From: Caulobacter sp.
GTDB taxonomy: Bacteria; Pseudomonadota; Alphaproteobacteria; Caulobacterales; Caulobacteraceae
Assembly: GCA_030678995.1 (NCBI GenBank)
Contig: JAUXTQ010000024.1
Location: 1 to 64,000 of the forward strand
Direction of reading: 5' to 3'
DNA length: 64,000 nt
The translations under genes and the position numbers were made by a program. Shown piece after piece: positions 51,687 through 60,499 of this stretch. Position 1 is the first letter of the stretch. Each line of letters opens with the position of its first letter. The notes under the pieces are model-generated. The model was not told the origin of the DNA and ran no database searches. It was given only the letters and a program-made list of their open reading frames with translations.

Positions 51687-52667
51687 ATGGAACTCGTCCA
51701 GACCCTCACCGACCCGGACAACCTGCTCACCGCCTTCGTGGCGATCGTGGCCTTCGCCACCATCGTGACGCTGGTGCTGCCGATGATGAACAAGTCAAGC
51801 CTCGAAGCCCGGCTGAAATCGGTGGCCAACCGCCGCGAGGAACTGCGCCGCCGGTCCCGCGAGGAGATGGCCAAGCGCACCACCGGCGGCAGCCTGCGCC
51901 AGACCGACGAGGGGCTGTACCGCAACGTGGTCGACCGGCTGCAGCTGTCCAGGCTGCTGGAGGATCCCAAGGTCGCCGAGAAGATGGCTCAGGCCGGCTT
52001 CCGCGGCCCCCGGCCGATCAGCGCCTTCTACTTCTTCCGCTTCGTCATGCCGTTCGCGTTCGGCGCGGTGACGGCCTTCTACCTCTATCTGATCAACGGC
52101 TTCGGCCTGCCGTCGATGACCAAGCTGTCGTTCTGCGTCGGCGCTCTGCTGCTCGGCTACTACGCGCCCAACGTCTACATCAGCAACATCGCCCAGAAGC
52201 GCCGCGAGTCGATCGTCGCGGCCTTCCCCGACGCCCTCGACCTGCTGCTGATCTGCGTCGAAAGCGGCATGTCCATCGAGGCGGCGATCCAGAAGGTCAG
52301 CCAGGAAGTCGGCAGCTCGTCCATCGAACTGGCCGAGGAACTGACCCTGGTCAGCGCCGAACTGAGCTACCTGCCCGAGCGCCGCCAGGCCTACGAGGGC
52401 CTGGCCAAGCGGACCAACCATCCTGGGATCAAGGCGGTGGCCACGGCGATGATCCAGGCCGAGCGCTACGGCACGCCGCTGGGCTCGGCCCTGCGGGTGA
52501 TGTCCAAGGAGAATCGCGACCTGCGCCTCTCCGCCGCCGAGAAGAAGGCCGCCGCCCTGCCGGCCAAGCTGACCGTGCCGATGATCCTGTTCTTCCTGCC
52601 CGTGCTGTTCGTGGTGATCCTGGGTCCCGCGATCATCAAGGTGCAGGACACCATCGCCAAGCAGTAG
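51687..52667 (+). CDS. tadC: Pilus inner-membrane platform protein TadC
   Basis: 326 residues. Same overall plan as TadB: N-terminal helix (LLTAFVAIVAFATIVTLVLPMM), middle pair, and T2SSF domain AFPDALDLLLICVESGMSIEAAIQKVSQEVG, with a final helix FFLPVLFVVILGPAIIKVQD. Last gene of the cpa/tad run on this strand, 8 bases after tadB. No tad gene follows; TadD-like proteins are not seen. Confidence 0.94.
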   Translation: MELVQTLTDPDNLLTAFVAIVAFATIVTLVLPMMNKSSLEARLKSVANRREELRRRSREEMAKRTTGGSLRQTDEGLYRNVVDRLQLSRLLEDPKVAEKMAQAGFRGPRPISAFYFFRFVMPFAFGAVTAFYLYLINGFGLPSMTKLSFCVGALLLGYYAPNVYISNIAQKRRESIVAAFPDALDLLLICVESGMSIEAAIQKVSQEVGSSSIELAEELTLVSAELSYLPERRQAYEGLAKRTNHPGIKAVATAMIQAERYGTPLGSALRVMSKENRDLRLSAAEKKAAALPAKLTVPMILFFLPVLFVVILGPAIIKVQDTIAKQ

Positions 52668-52719
52668 GGGGACATACCCCACCGGCCTTTCTCGCGCTTT
52701 CAGCGCGCTCGAAAGCACA

Positions 52720-52815
52720 CCTCCCCATTGCATGGGGAGGAGTGAGCCGTTCTTCCCCCCGCTCGCGGGGGGAAGTGTCGGTTTCGAGCGAAGCGAGAAA
52801 CGACGATGGGGGGAG
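52720..52815. repeat. CCTCCCC-type palindromic repeat
   Basis: Nested hairpins CCTCCCC-ATTGCA-TGGGGAGG, CTTCCCCCC-GCTCG-CGGGGGGAAG and GTTTC-GAGCGAAGC-GAAAC, with a final CGATGGGGGGAG. Non-coding, between tadC and the convergent M20 gene. Related in style to the repeats at 10594, 13206 and 14770, but without their core. Confidence 0.75.
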
Positions 52816-54036
52816 TTACTCCGCCAGCGCTCCCGACAGCACCGCCTCGGCATAGGCGCAATGCATGGCGATGCCGCGGGCCATGACCTGCTCGTCCAGG
52901 GTCATCTTGTTGGAGTGCAGGGCGCAGCAGCTGCGGTAGTCGCCGCCGACGCCGGTCGGGGCGGCGCCCAGGAAGGCCATCAGGCCGGGAACCTTCTGCA
53001 GGACGTAGGAGAAGTCCTCTGCCCCCATCATCGGCGTCTTCATCGTCATCCAGGCGCCGTCGCCATAAAGGTCCTTGGCGACCTGTTCGGCCAGATCGAC
53101 CTCGCGGCCCGTGCAGACGGTGACCGGGAAGCCCCGCTCCAGCTCCACCTCGGCGGTGCAGCCGTGGGCGGTGGCGATGCTCTCGGCGACCTGGCGGATG
53201 CCGGCGAAGCAGGCTTCGCGCGTGTGCTCCGACAGGGTCCGCAGGGTGCCGCGCATGCGGGCGAACTCGGGGATGATGTTGTAGGTCGTGCCGCCCTCGA
53301 TGTGGGCGATGGTGATCACCGCCGGGTCGAACACCGAGATGCGGCGGGTGATGAAGGTCTGCAGGGCGGTGACGATCTCGCAGGCCACCGGGATCGGGTC
53401 GATCGCGTCATGCGGCATCGAGGCATGGCCGCCGGCGCCGACGACCTTGATGCGGATGCTGTCGGACGAGGCCAGCAAAGGTCCGGTCCGGCTCGCGAAC
53501 ACGCCGGTGGGCATGTTGGGCGAGATGTGCAGGGCGAAGGCGGCGTCCGGCAGCGGATCGATCAGCCCGTCGTCGAGCATGAAGCGCGCGCCATGCCATC
53601 CCTCCTCGCCCGGCTGGAACATGAACATCACCGTCCCGGCCAGCTGATCCTTCTTGGCGCACAGCGCCCGCGCCGCGCCGGCCAGCATGGCCACGTGGGT
53701 GTCGTGGCCGCAGGCGTGCATCGCCCCGGCGGTGCGGGAGGAGAAATCCAGGCCCGTGTCCTCGGTCAGCGGCAGGGCGTCCATGTCCCCGCGCAACAGC
53801 ACCGTGCGCCCGTTGGCCGAGCCGCGCAGGATGGCCAGCACCCCGGTGGTCGATGGCCCCTGGCGGATCTCCAGCGGCAGCCCCTCCAGCGCCTTGAGCA
53901 ACTTCTCGGTGGTCTTCGGCAGGTGCAGCCCAAGCTCCGGCTCCCTGTGGATCGCGCGGCGTAGTTCGATGGCGTCATGCAGCAGTTCGTCGCCGGCGGT
54001 GGTCCAGCCTTCGCGATCGATGGTCAGGGCATTCAT
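52816..54036 (-). CDS. M20D amidohydrolase (hippurate hydrolase type)
   Basis: 406 residues. Zinc peptidase of the M20D subgroup, which removes acyl groups from N-acyl amino acids. Motifs: ELRRAIHREPELGLHLPKT near the start, LRGDMDALPL, MHACGHDTHVAMLAGAA, MFQPGEEGWHGARFML, and VVGAGGHASMPHDAIDP in the lid domain. C-terminal MMGAEDFSYVLQKVPGLMAFLGA supplies the last ligand region. No signal peptide. Faces the threonine dehydratase-like gene, 172 bases apart. Substrate not predictable. Confidence 0.92.
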   Translation of the reverse strand: MNALTIDREGWTTAGDELLHDAIELRRAIHREPELGLHLPKTTEKLLKALEGLPLEIRQGPSTTGVLAILRGSANGRTVLLRGDMDALPLTEDTGLDFSSRTAGAMHACGHDTHVAMLAGAARALCAKKDQLAGTVMFMFQPGEEGWHGARFMLDDGLIDPLPDAAFALHISPNMPTGVFASRTGPLLASSDSIRIKVVGAGGHASMPHDAIDPIPVACEIVTALQTFITRRISVFDPAVITIAHIEGGTTYNIIPEFARMRGTLRTLSEHTREACFAGIRQVAESIATAHGCTAEVELERGFPVTVCTGREVDLAEQVAKDLYGDGAWMTMKTPMMGAEDFSYVLQKVPGLMAFLGAAPTGVGGDYRSCCALHSNKMTLDEQVMARGIAMHCAYAEAVLSGALAE

Positions 54037-54154
54037 AAAGGGACTCCGGATGTGATCGCCGCACCGTCGCGCTTTTCGCCGCGCCGGTCCATAGCGCCCC
54101 CAGACAAAGTGGAAGCCGGTTTGTCGTCCGGGGGCGCTATAACGTGTTGAATTG

Positions 54155-54199
54155 CTAGAGCCTTTTTTCCAGATCGAATTCGATCTGGAAAGGCTCTAG
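54155..54199. repeat. Palindrome adjoining a ribosome binding site
   Basis: CTAGAGCCTT..CCAGATCGAATTC pairs with GAATTCGATCTGG..GGCTCTAG, centred on GAATTC; the left arm has extra T residues. The 3' end runs straight into AGGAG, the Shine-Dalgarno of the gene at 54209. A transcript would fold with the ribosome binding site at the foot of the stem. Confidence 0.8.
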
Positions 54200-54208
54200 G
54201 AGAGGCGC

Positions 54209-55189
54209 ATGAGCACCGTCACCTTCGCCGATATCGAAGCCGCCGCCGCCCGGATCGAGGGCGTGGCCGTAAAGACTCCGCTGCTGGAAAACCCGGCCCT
54301 GAACGAGCGCCTCGGCGGCCGGGTCCTGATCAAACCCGAGACCCTGCAACGGGTCGGGGCCTTCAAGTTCCGCGGCGCCTACAACCGGCTGGTCCAGCTG
54401 TCGGCCGAGGAGCGGGCGCGCGGCGTGGTGGCCTTTTCCTCGGGCAACCATGCCCAGGGCGTGGCCCTGGCGGCGAAGTTGCTGGGCATTCCGGCGGTGA
54501 TCGTCATGCCGCACGACGCCCCGGCCAAGAAGGTCGAGGCGACCAAGGGCCATGGCGCGCAGGTGCGCATCTACAACCGCTACACCGACGACCGGGCGGC
54601 CATCGCCTTCGAGATCGCCTCCACGAAGGGCTCGACCATCGTGCCGCCCTACGACGACGTCCATGTCGTCGCCGGTCAGGGGACGGTCGGGCTGGAACTG
54701 ATGCAACAGGCGCTGGCGCTCGGCGCGCGGCCCGATTGCGTGATCACCCCGCTGGGCGGCGGCGGGTTGCTGTCGGGCGTCAGCCTGGCGGTGAAACACC
54801 TGTCGCCGGACACGGCCGTCGTCGGCGTCGAGCCGGAGGGCTACGACGACGTCCTGCGCTCGTTGCAGACGGGGACCTTCCAGACCAACAGCCCCGACGC
54901 CCGCACTCTCTGCGACGCCCTGCAGACGCCGACGCCGGGCCAGATCACCTTCCCGATTATTCAGAAGACCGTCGCCGACGTGGCCGTGGTCACCGATGCG
55001 GAGGTCGCCGAGGCCATGCGCGTGGCGTTCGAGACCCTGGCCCTGGTCGTCGAGCCCGGCGGCTGCGTCGGGCTGGCGGCCCTGCTGGCCGGCAAGGTTC
55101 GCCACAAGGGCGAGGTCACCGGCCTGGTGCTGTCAGGCAGCAATGTCGATCCGGGCCTCTTCGCCCGGGTGCTGGCGGGAGAGTTCTGA
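54209..55189 (+). CDS. Threonine/serine dehydratase (or hydroxyaspartate ammonia-lyase)
   Basis: 326 residues. PLP fold type II. PLP Lys in RVGAFKFRGAYNRL (about 55), SSGNHAQGVALAAKLLG, and the phosphate loop PLGGGGLLSGV. There is no C-terminal ACT domain, as in catabolic threonine dehydratase, serine racemase and threo-3-hydroxyaspartate ammonia-lyase. Overlaps the next gene, a DSD1-type aldolase, by one base. That pairing is seen with hydroxyaspartate enzymes, so 3-hydroxyaspartate is a possible substrate; L-threonine is the default. Family certain, substrate not. Confidence 0.9.
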   Translation: MSTVTFADIEAAAARIEGVAVKTPLLENPALNERLGGRVLIKPETLQRVGAFKFRGAYNRLVQLSAEERARGVVAFSSGNHAQGVALAAKLLGIPAVIVMPHDAPAKKVEATKGHGAQVRIYNRYTDDRAAIAFEIASTKGSTIVPPYDDVHVVAGQGTVGLELMQQALALGARPDCVITPLGGGGLLSGVSLAVKHLSPDTAVVGVEPEGYDDVLRSLQTGTFQTNSPDARTLCDALQTPTPGQITFPIIQKTVADVAVVTDAEVAEAMRVAFETLALVVEPGGCVGLAALLAGKVRHKGEVTGLVLSGSNVDPGLFARVLAGEF

Positions 55190-56355
55190 TGATCCCCGGC
55201 TTCATTCCTTCCCAGACGCCCCTGCTGGTGGTCCGCCGCGCGGCGCTGGACCACAACCTGGCCACCATGCAGAGCCGCTGCGACAAGGCCGGCGTCCGGC
55301 TGCGGGCGCACGGCAAGACGCACAAATGCTCGACCCTTGGCCGCCTTCAGGTCGCCGGGGGCGCTGTCGGTCTCTGCGCCCAGACGGTCGGCGAGGCCGA
55401 GGCCTTCGTAAAGGGCGGCATCCGCGACGTGCTGGTCACCGCCCCCCATCCGCCCTGGGGCTCGGACCGGCTGGCGGCGCTGGCGAAGACCGGCGCCCGC
55501 ATCGGCGCCACCGTCGACCATGAGAGCCAGATCGAGCGCCTCGGCGCGGCGGCGCGGGCGGCGGGGGTGGTCCTGGACTGCGTCATCGACATTGATCCGG
55601 GCACCCACCGCACCGGCGCCCATCCCTCCAGGGTGGTGGCCCTGGCGGGCCTCGCCGCCGCGACCGAGGGGCTGAACTACGCCGGGGTCCAGGCCTATGC
55701 CGGCCACCTGCAGCATCTGGATATCGCCCCCCGCCGGGCCGGTGACGATGCGGTGACCGCCAGCCTGGCCGGCGTGGTCGAGGCCCTGCGGCAGGCCAAC
55801 CTGGCGCCCGGCGTGGTCACCGGCGGCGGCACCGGCACCCATGCCTGGGACCTGGTCTCCGGCGTCTTCACCGAGATCCAGGCCGGCTCCTACGCGGTCA
55901 TGGACGTGGAATACGAGGCCTGCGGCGGCCCGGAAGGAAGCTGGCCGTTCGAACAGGCGTTGTTCGTCGTCGCCAGCGTGGCCTCGGCCAACCACAAGAG
56001 CCACGTCACCGTCGACGCCGGTTTCAAGGCCCTGTCGGTCGACGGTCCGCCGGCGAAGGTCGCGGCCGGGGCGGCGGCGGGGTCCCTCTGGCGGGCGATG
56101 GGCGACGAGCACGGCATGGTCATCCATCCTTCGGGCCTTGCCGCGCTCAAGGGTGGCGACTTCATCGCCGCCGTGGACGCCCTGGACGCCGACCCGGCCG
56201 CCCCCTGGCCGGAGGATGCGCCGAAGGCCGGCGCCATCGTCTGGCTGCAACCCGGCCACTGCGACCCGACGATCAACCTCTATGACGCCATTCACGTGGT
56301 GTCGGAGGATGGGTCGGTGGAACGCTGGGCGGTGGATGCGCGGAGAGTCTCCTAG
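55189..56355 (+). CDS. DSD1-family D-threonine / 3-hydroxyaspartate aldolase
   Basis: 388 residues from MIPGFIPSQTPLLVVRRAALDHNLA. Alanine racemase-type barrel with PLP Lys in LRAHGKTHKCS (about 44), VIDIDPGTHRTGA and GVVTGGGTGTHAWD, and a C-terminal domain with the metal-binding HCDPTINLYD. Such enzymes cleave D-threonine or beta-hydroxyaspartate to glycine or glyoxylate, or dehydrate D-serine. Frame-matched part of a longer shadow ORF in the track. Starts on the last base of the preceding stop; a GGGACAG hairpin overlaps its own stop codon. Confidence 0.88.
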   Translation: MIPGFIPSQTPLLVVRRAALDHNLATMQSRCDKAGVRLRAHGKTHKCSTLGRLQVAGGAVGLCAQTVGEAEAFVKGGIRDVLVTAPHPPWGSDRLAALAKTGARIGATVDHESQIERLGAAARAAGVVLDCVIDIDPGTHRTGAHPSRVVALAGLAAATEGLNYAGVQAYAGHLQHLDIAPRRAGDDAVTASLAGVVEALRQANLAPGVVTGGGTGTHAWDLVSGVFTEIQAGSYAVMDVEYEACGGPEGSWPFEQALFVVASVASANHKSHVTVDAGFKALSVDGPPAKVAAGAAAGSLWRAMGDEHGMVIHPSGLAALKGGDFIAAVDALDADPAAPWPEDAPKAGAIVWLQPGHCDPTINLYDAIHVVSEDGSVERWAVDARRVS

Positions 56356-56382
56356 GGACAGACACCTGCGGTGTCTGTCCCT
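56354..56382. repeat. Perfect GGGACAG hairpin overlapping a stop codon
   Basis: Stem AGGGACAGACACC / GGTGTCTGTCCCT, 13 bp without mismatch, loop TGC. Its first bases are the last two of the TAG stop of the aldolase gene. No T-tract. Confidence 0.9.
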
Positions 56383-56442
56383 GCCTTGACGCCCCTAACG
56401 TCAATGGCGCGAGCTGGTCGGAAGTCAGCGGGAGGAAACGCG

Positions 56443-57174
56443 ATGAACGACATGGATTTCACCGGCAAGCGGGTGCTGGTCGTCGGCGGTTCCAGCGGCA
56501 TCGGCAACGGCATTGCCCATGCGTTCCGCGAGCGCGGCGCGAGGGTCGCCGTCTGGGGTACGCGGGAGGCCGCCGACTATCGCGCCGAGGAAGGATCCGA
56601 CCTGTCGGGCCTGGCCTACAACCGCGTCGATGTCTCCGACTCCGCCGCGGTGGCCGCCGCGCCGTCGCCCTTCGACGGGCTGGACGTGCTGGTGCTGGCA
56701 CAGGGCACGGTGCTCTATCGCAAGGGCGAGTTCGACATGGAGGGCTTCCGCAAGGTGGTCTCGGTCAACCTCGACAGCATGATGGCCTGCTCCATGCGCT
56801 TCCTGGAGGACCTCAAGGCCTCGGGCGGCAATATCGTCACGGTCAGCTCCACCTCGGCCTTCCACGCCACCCGGGGCAACCCGGCCTACAACGCCTCCAA
56901 GGCCGGGGTCGTGGCCCTGACCCGTACCCTGGGCCAGGCTTGGGCGACCGACGGCGTGCGGGTGAATTGCCTGGCGCCGGGCCTGGTCGACACCAAACTG
57001 ACCAAGGTCACCACCGAACACCCCGACCGCCTGGCCGCCAGCCTGAGGAGCATTCCCATGCATCGGCTGGGCACCCCCGCCGACATGGCCGGGGCGGTGC
57101 TGTTCCTCGCGTCGCCGCTGGCCTCCTACATCACCGGCCAGACCATTGTGGTCGACGGCGGACTGATCCTCTGA
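56443..57174 (+). CDS. Short-chain dehydrogenase/reductase
   Basis: 243 residues from [25 protein letters not shown] with GGAGG upstream; the track start is rejected. NAD(P)-binding [17 protein letters not shown] (in place of NNAG), catalytic Ser in [22 protein letters not shown] with Tyr and Lys. [15 protein letters not shown] and the end [14 protein letters not shown] are family standard. No acidic residue typical of NAD preference was confirmed. Follows the aldolase gene by 87 bases; may process a related hydroxy acid, but substrate unknown. Confidence 0.91.
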   Translation: MNDMDFTGKRVLVVGGSSGIGNGIAHAFRERGARVAVWGTREAADYRAEEGSDLSGLAYNRVDVSDSAAVAAAPSPFDGLDVLVLAQGTVLYRKGEFDMEGFRKVVSVNLDSMMACSMRFLEDLKASGGNIVTVSSTSAFHATRGNPAYNASKAGVVALTRTLGQAWATDGVRVNCLAPGLVDTKLTKVTTEHPDRLAASLRSIPMHRLGTPADMAGAVLFLASPLASYITGQTIVVDGGLIL

Positions 57175-57250
57175 ATCAGCGCTTTGCGAACAGGTCTTAC
57201 GGGCGATAGGGTCCGGGCCGCAAAATCCTCTCCACGAAGAGCGTTGTTCG

Positions 57251-58912
57251 ATGAAAAAGCTTCTGATCGCCGCCGCCCTCTGCGCGGCTCCGCTGATCGC
57301 CTTCGCCGCCGCTCCGGCCATCGCGACAGCCGTCGACACCGCTCGCCTGGCGGTCGACATCAAGACGCTGTCGTCGGACGAGTTCGAGGGTCGCGCCCCG
57401 GCCTCGGCGGGCGAGGAAAAGACCGTCGCCTATCTGATCGCCCAGCTGCGGAAGATCGGCCTCGAGCCCGGCGGCGACCTGAAGGACGGCAAGCGCGCCT
57501 GGACCCAGGACGTGCCGCTGGCCCGCTTCCAGATCATCGGAACGCCAAGCCTGGGCGTGACCGTGGGCGGCAAGACCACCGCCCTGACCCAGGGCGAGGA
57601 AATCGCCATCCGCGCCGCCCAGACCAACGTCGACAGCGTGACCTTCGCCAATGCCCCGATCGTCTTCGCCGGCTACGGCATCAAGGCGCCCGAACGTGAC
57701 TGGGATGACTTCAAGGGCATGGACCTGAAGGGCAAGATCGTCCTGGTCCTGATCAATGACGCCGACTTCGAGACAGGTCAGGGCGACTTCGGCGGCAAGG
57801 CCATGACCTACTATGGCCGCTGGACCTACAAGTTCGAGGAAGCGGCCCGCCAGGGCGCCCTGGGCTTCATCGTGGTGCATGAGACCGGACCCGCCTCCTA
57901 CGGCTGGGCGACGGTCAAGAACTCCAACACCAACGAGATGTTCGACATCGTCCGCGACGATCCGACCCGGGTGCATGCGCCGGTCGAGGGCTGGGTCCAG
58001 CGCGACACCGCCGCCGCCTGGCTGGCCGCCTCGGGCTTCGACTACGAGACCCTCAAGCGCCAGGCCCAGACCCGCGCGTTCCAGCCGGTCGAGCTGAAGG
58101 GCGTGACCCTCTCGGGCGACTACAAGGTCAAGCACGAGGTGATCATCTCGAAGAACGTGGTCGGCCTGCTGCCCGGAACCACGAGGCCGGACGAGACCGT
58201 GTTCTACACCGCCCACTGGGATCACCTCGGCATCGGCAGGCCCGACGCGAAGGGCGACACCATCTACAACGGCGCCGTGGACAACGCGACGGGCACGGCG
58301 GCCCTGCTGGAGATGGCCCGCCTGTATAAGGCCGCGCCCCGCACCGACCGCTCGATCGTCTTCCTGTGGGTGACCGCCGAGGAGCGCGGCCTGCTGGGTT
58401 CGGAATACTATGCCGCCAACCCGCTCTATCCGCTCTCGACGACCGTCGGCGTGCTGAACACCGACGCCCTGGACCCCACGGGCCCGGCCCGCGATTTCAC
58501 CATCTCGGGCAACGCCAAGCTGGAGCTGCTGGACATGCTGGTGGCCGAAGGCGCCAAACGCAGCCGCACCTACACGCCCGACCCCTCGCCGGAAGCCGGC
58601 TACTTCTTCCGTTCGGACCACTTCCCGTTCGCCAAGCGCGGCGTGCCGGCCATCTCGTTCGGCTCGGGCCAGGACATGCTCAACGGCGGCCTCGCGGCCG
58701 GCCAGGCCTTCGACCAGACCTATCGCACCAGCATGTACCACCAGCCGGCCGACGAATGGTCCGACAGCTGGTCGATGGACGGCATGGCCGCCGACATCGC
58801 CCTGCTCTACGGCCTGGGCCGCGACCTGGCCACGTCGAAGCGCTGGCCGGAGTGGGGTGAAGGGTCCGAGTTCAAGGCGGCCCGTGACGCGACCCGGGGC
58901 GAGCGGCTGTAG
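57251..58912 (+). CDS. Secreted M28 metallopeptidase
   Basis: 553 residues. Signal peptide (KKLLIAAALCAAPLIAFAAAPAIA). A PA-like insertion domain at about 130-260 (VFAGYGIKAPERDWDDFKGMDLKGKIVLVLIN) precedes the M28 core. Zinc ligands are in TAHWDHLG, VDNATGTAALLEMARL, VTAEERGLLGSEYY, LNTDALDP and the last His in YHQPADEWSDSW. Probably an aminopeptidase or folate/glutamate carboxypeptidase relative acting in the periplasm. Own promoter region contains GATAGGGTCC, also found before the secreted M16 gene. Followed by a copy of the ~105-bp repeat. Confidence 0.93.
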   Translation: MKKLLIAAALCAAPLIAFAAAPAIATAVDTARLAVDIKTLSSDEFEGRAPASAGEEKTVAYLIAQLRKIGLEPGGDLKDGKRAWTQDVPLARFQIIGTPSLGVTVGGKTTALTQGEEIAIRAAQTNVDSVTFANAPIVFAGYGIKAPERDWDDFKGMDLKGKIVLVLINDADFETGQGDFGGKAMTYYGRWTYKFEEAARQGALGFIVVHETGPASYGWATVKNSNTNEMFDIVRDDPTRVHAPVEGWVQRDTAAAWLAASGFDYETLKRQAQTRAFQPVELKGVTLSGDYKVKHEVIISKNVVGLLPGTTRPDETVFYTAHWDHLGIGRPDAKGDTIYNGAVDNATGTAALLEMARLYKAAPRTDRSIVFLWVTAEERGLLGSEYYAANPLYPLSTTVGVLNTDALDPTGPARDFTISGNAKLELLDMLVAEGAKRSRTYTPDPSPEAGYFFRSDHFPFAKRGVPAISFGSGQDMLNGGLAAGQAFDQTYRTSMYHQPADEWSDSWSMDGMAADIALLYGLGRDLATSKRWPEWGEGSEFKAARDATRGERL

Positions 58913-58928
58913 TTCCACACGCGATTCC

Positions 58929-59035
58929 GTTTCCCCGGCGAAGGCCGGGGCCCAGATCAAAGGGCGCCGAGTCTCGGGAACTTGACCCAACGCCGTAGCT
59001 GAATCTGGATCCCGGCCTTCGCCGGGAAAACGGGA
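58929..59035. repeat. Dispersed inverted-repeat element, copy 2
   Basis: Second copy of the element at 5652-5755: same arms CCCGGCGAAGGCCGGGGCCCAG and CCGGCCTTCGCCGGG, interior CGCCGTAGCTGAATCTGG. The centre differs between copies. Occupies most of the gap between the M28 and sdaA genes. Confidence 0.9.
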
Positions 59036-59077
59036 GCGAGGGGACCGGGCCAGATCACCGGAACACCCGGAGTCAGA

Positions 59078-60466
59078 ATGACCGTCAGCGTCTTCGACCT
59101 GTTCAAGCCGGGTATCGGTCCGTCGAGTTCGCACACCATGGGCCCGATGACCGCCGCGGTGCGGTTTGTGGGGCTGCTGCGGGCGGCCAGCCTGCCGACG
59201 GCGATCACGCGGGTGCGGGTCAAGCTCTACGCGTCGCTGGCGCTGACCGGCAAAGGCCACGCGACGGACACCGCGGTCATGCTCGGGCTGATGGGCTTCG
59301 AGCCCGCCACCCTTGATCCCGACGCCGGCGAAGCGGCGCTGGCGGCCTTGCGGTCCGAACAGTGGATGACCCTGGGCGGCGACGGCCCCGGCATCGCCTT
59401 CGACGAGGCCGGGGATATCGTCTGGGCCGGCCGCGAGCGGCTGCCGCAACACCCCAACGCCTTGACCTTCACTGTCTTCGCCGGCGAGGAGGCTCTGCTG
59501 CAGCGGTCCTGGTTCTCCATCGGCGGCGGCTTTGTCCGCGACGAGGAGGAGATCTTCCGCAACACGGGCGATGAGACCGGGCCCGACGTCCCCTATCCCT
59601 TCGAGTCCGGCGCCGACCTCTTGCAGATGACCGCCGCGGCGGAGGTGACCATCGCCGAGGCGATGATGGCCAACGAGCGGATCCGGCGATCCGAGGCCGA
59701 GGTCATCGCCGGCCTGGATGGTGTCTTCGAGGCCATGGAGGCCTGTATCGACCGTGGCATGCGCATCGGCGGGACCCTGCCAGGGGGCCTGAAGGTCAAG
59801 CGGCGGGCGCAGCAGGTGCACCAGGCGATCATGGCCAAGGTCGAGAGGCAGATCAGCGACCCTTTGGCGGCCATGGATTTCGTCAACCTCTGGGCCCTGG
59901 CGGTCAACGAGGAGAACGCCGCCGGCGGCAGGGTGGTCACCGCCCCGACCAACGGCGCGGCGGGGCTGATCCCGGCGGTGTTGCGCTTCTATGACCGGTT
60001 CTACCAGGGCACGGCGGAGGGCCGCCGCACCTTCCTGCTGACCGCCGGCGCCGTCGGGGCCCTCTACAAGACGAACGCCTCGATCAGCGGCGCCGAGGTC
60101 GGCTGCCAGGGCGAGGTGGGCGTGGCCTGCTCGATGGCCGCCGCCGGCCTCTGCGCGGCGCTGGGCGGGACCAACACACAGATCGAGAACGCCGCCGAGA
60201 TCGGCATGGAGCACAACCTGGGCCTCACCTGCGACCCGATCGGCGGCCTGGTGCAGATCCCCTGCATCGAGCGCAACGCCATGGGCGCCATCAAGGCCAT
60301 CGACGCGGCAAGACTGGCCTTGCTGGGCGACGGCGAGCACAGCGTCAGCCTCGACAAGGTCATCGCCACCATGAAGCGCACCGGCGAGGACATGAACGAG
60401 ATCTACAAGGAAACCTCGCTGGGCGGGCTGGCGGTGGGCCTGGCGGTCAACAGGGTGGAGTGCTGA
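59078..60466 (+). CDS. sdaA: L-serine ammonia-lyase (iron-sulfur type)
   Basis: 462 residues. Deaminates L-serine to pyruvate using a 4Fe-4S cluster. Single-chain form with the beta domain first: [25 protein letters not shown]. Alpha domain from about 170; Cys ligands are expected in [25 protein letters not shown] and PCIERN, all present. ATG 59078 gives the standard N-terminus. Its product pyruvate connects with the upstream Ser/Thr enzymes, but it is a separate unit after a repeat. Confidence 0.95.
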   Translation: MTVSVFDLFKPGIGPSSSHTMGPMTAAVRFVGLLRAASLPTAITRVRVKLYASLALTGKGHATDTAVMLGLMGFEPATLDPDAGEAALAALRSEQWMTLGGDGPGIAFDEAGDIVWAGRERLPQHPNALTFTVFAGEEALLQRSWFSIGGGFVRDEEEIFRNTGDETGPDVPYPFESGADLLQMTAAAEVTIAEAMMANERIRRSEAEVIAGLDGVFEAMEACIDRGMRIGGTLPGGLKVKRRAQQVHQAIMAKVERQISDPLAAMDFVNLWALAVNEENAAGGRVVTAPTNGAAGLIPAVLRFYDRFYQGTAEGRRTFLLTAGAVGALYKTNASISGAEVGCQGEVGVACSMAAAGLCAALGGTNTQIENAAEIGMEHNLGLTCDPIGGLVQIPCIERNAMGAIKAIDAARLALLGDGEHSVSLDKVIATMKRTGEDMNEIYKETSLGGLAVGLAVNRVEC

Positions 60467-60499
60467 CCCGGGCCCGGACCACCTGCGGAACGCGCGCGC

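Noticed and set aside
57197-60340. 1047-codon minus-strand ORF opposite the M28 and sdaA genes
   Set aside because: It runs through a non-coding repeat and opposite two genes with full family motifs; composition is His/Gly/Arg-rich, as in GC shadow frames.
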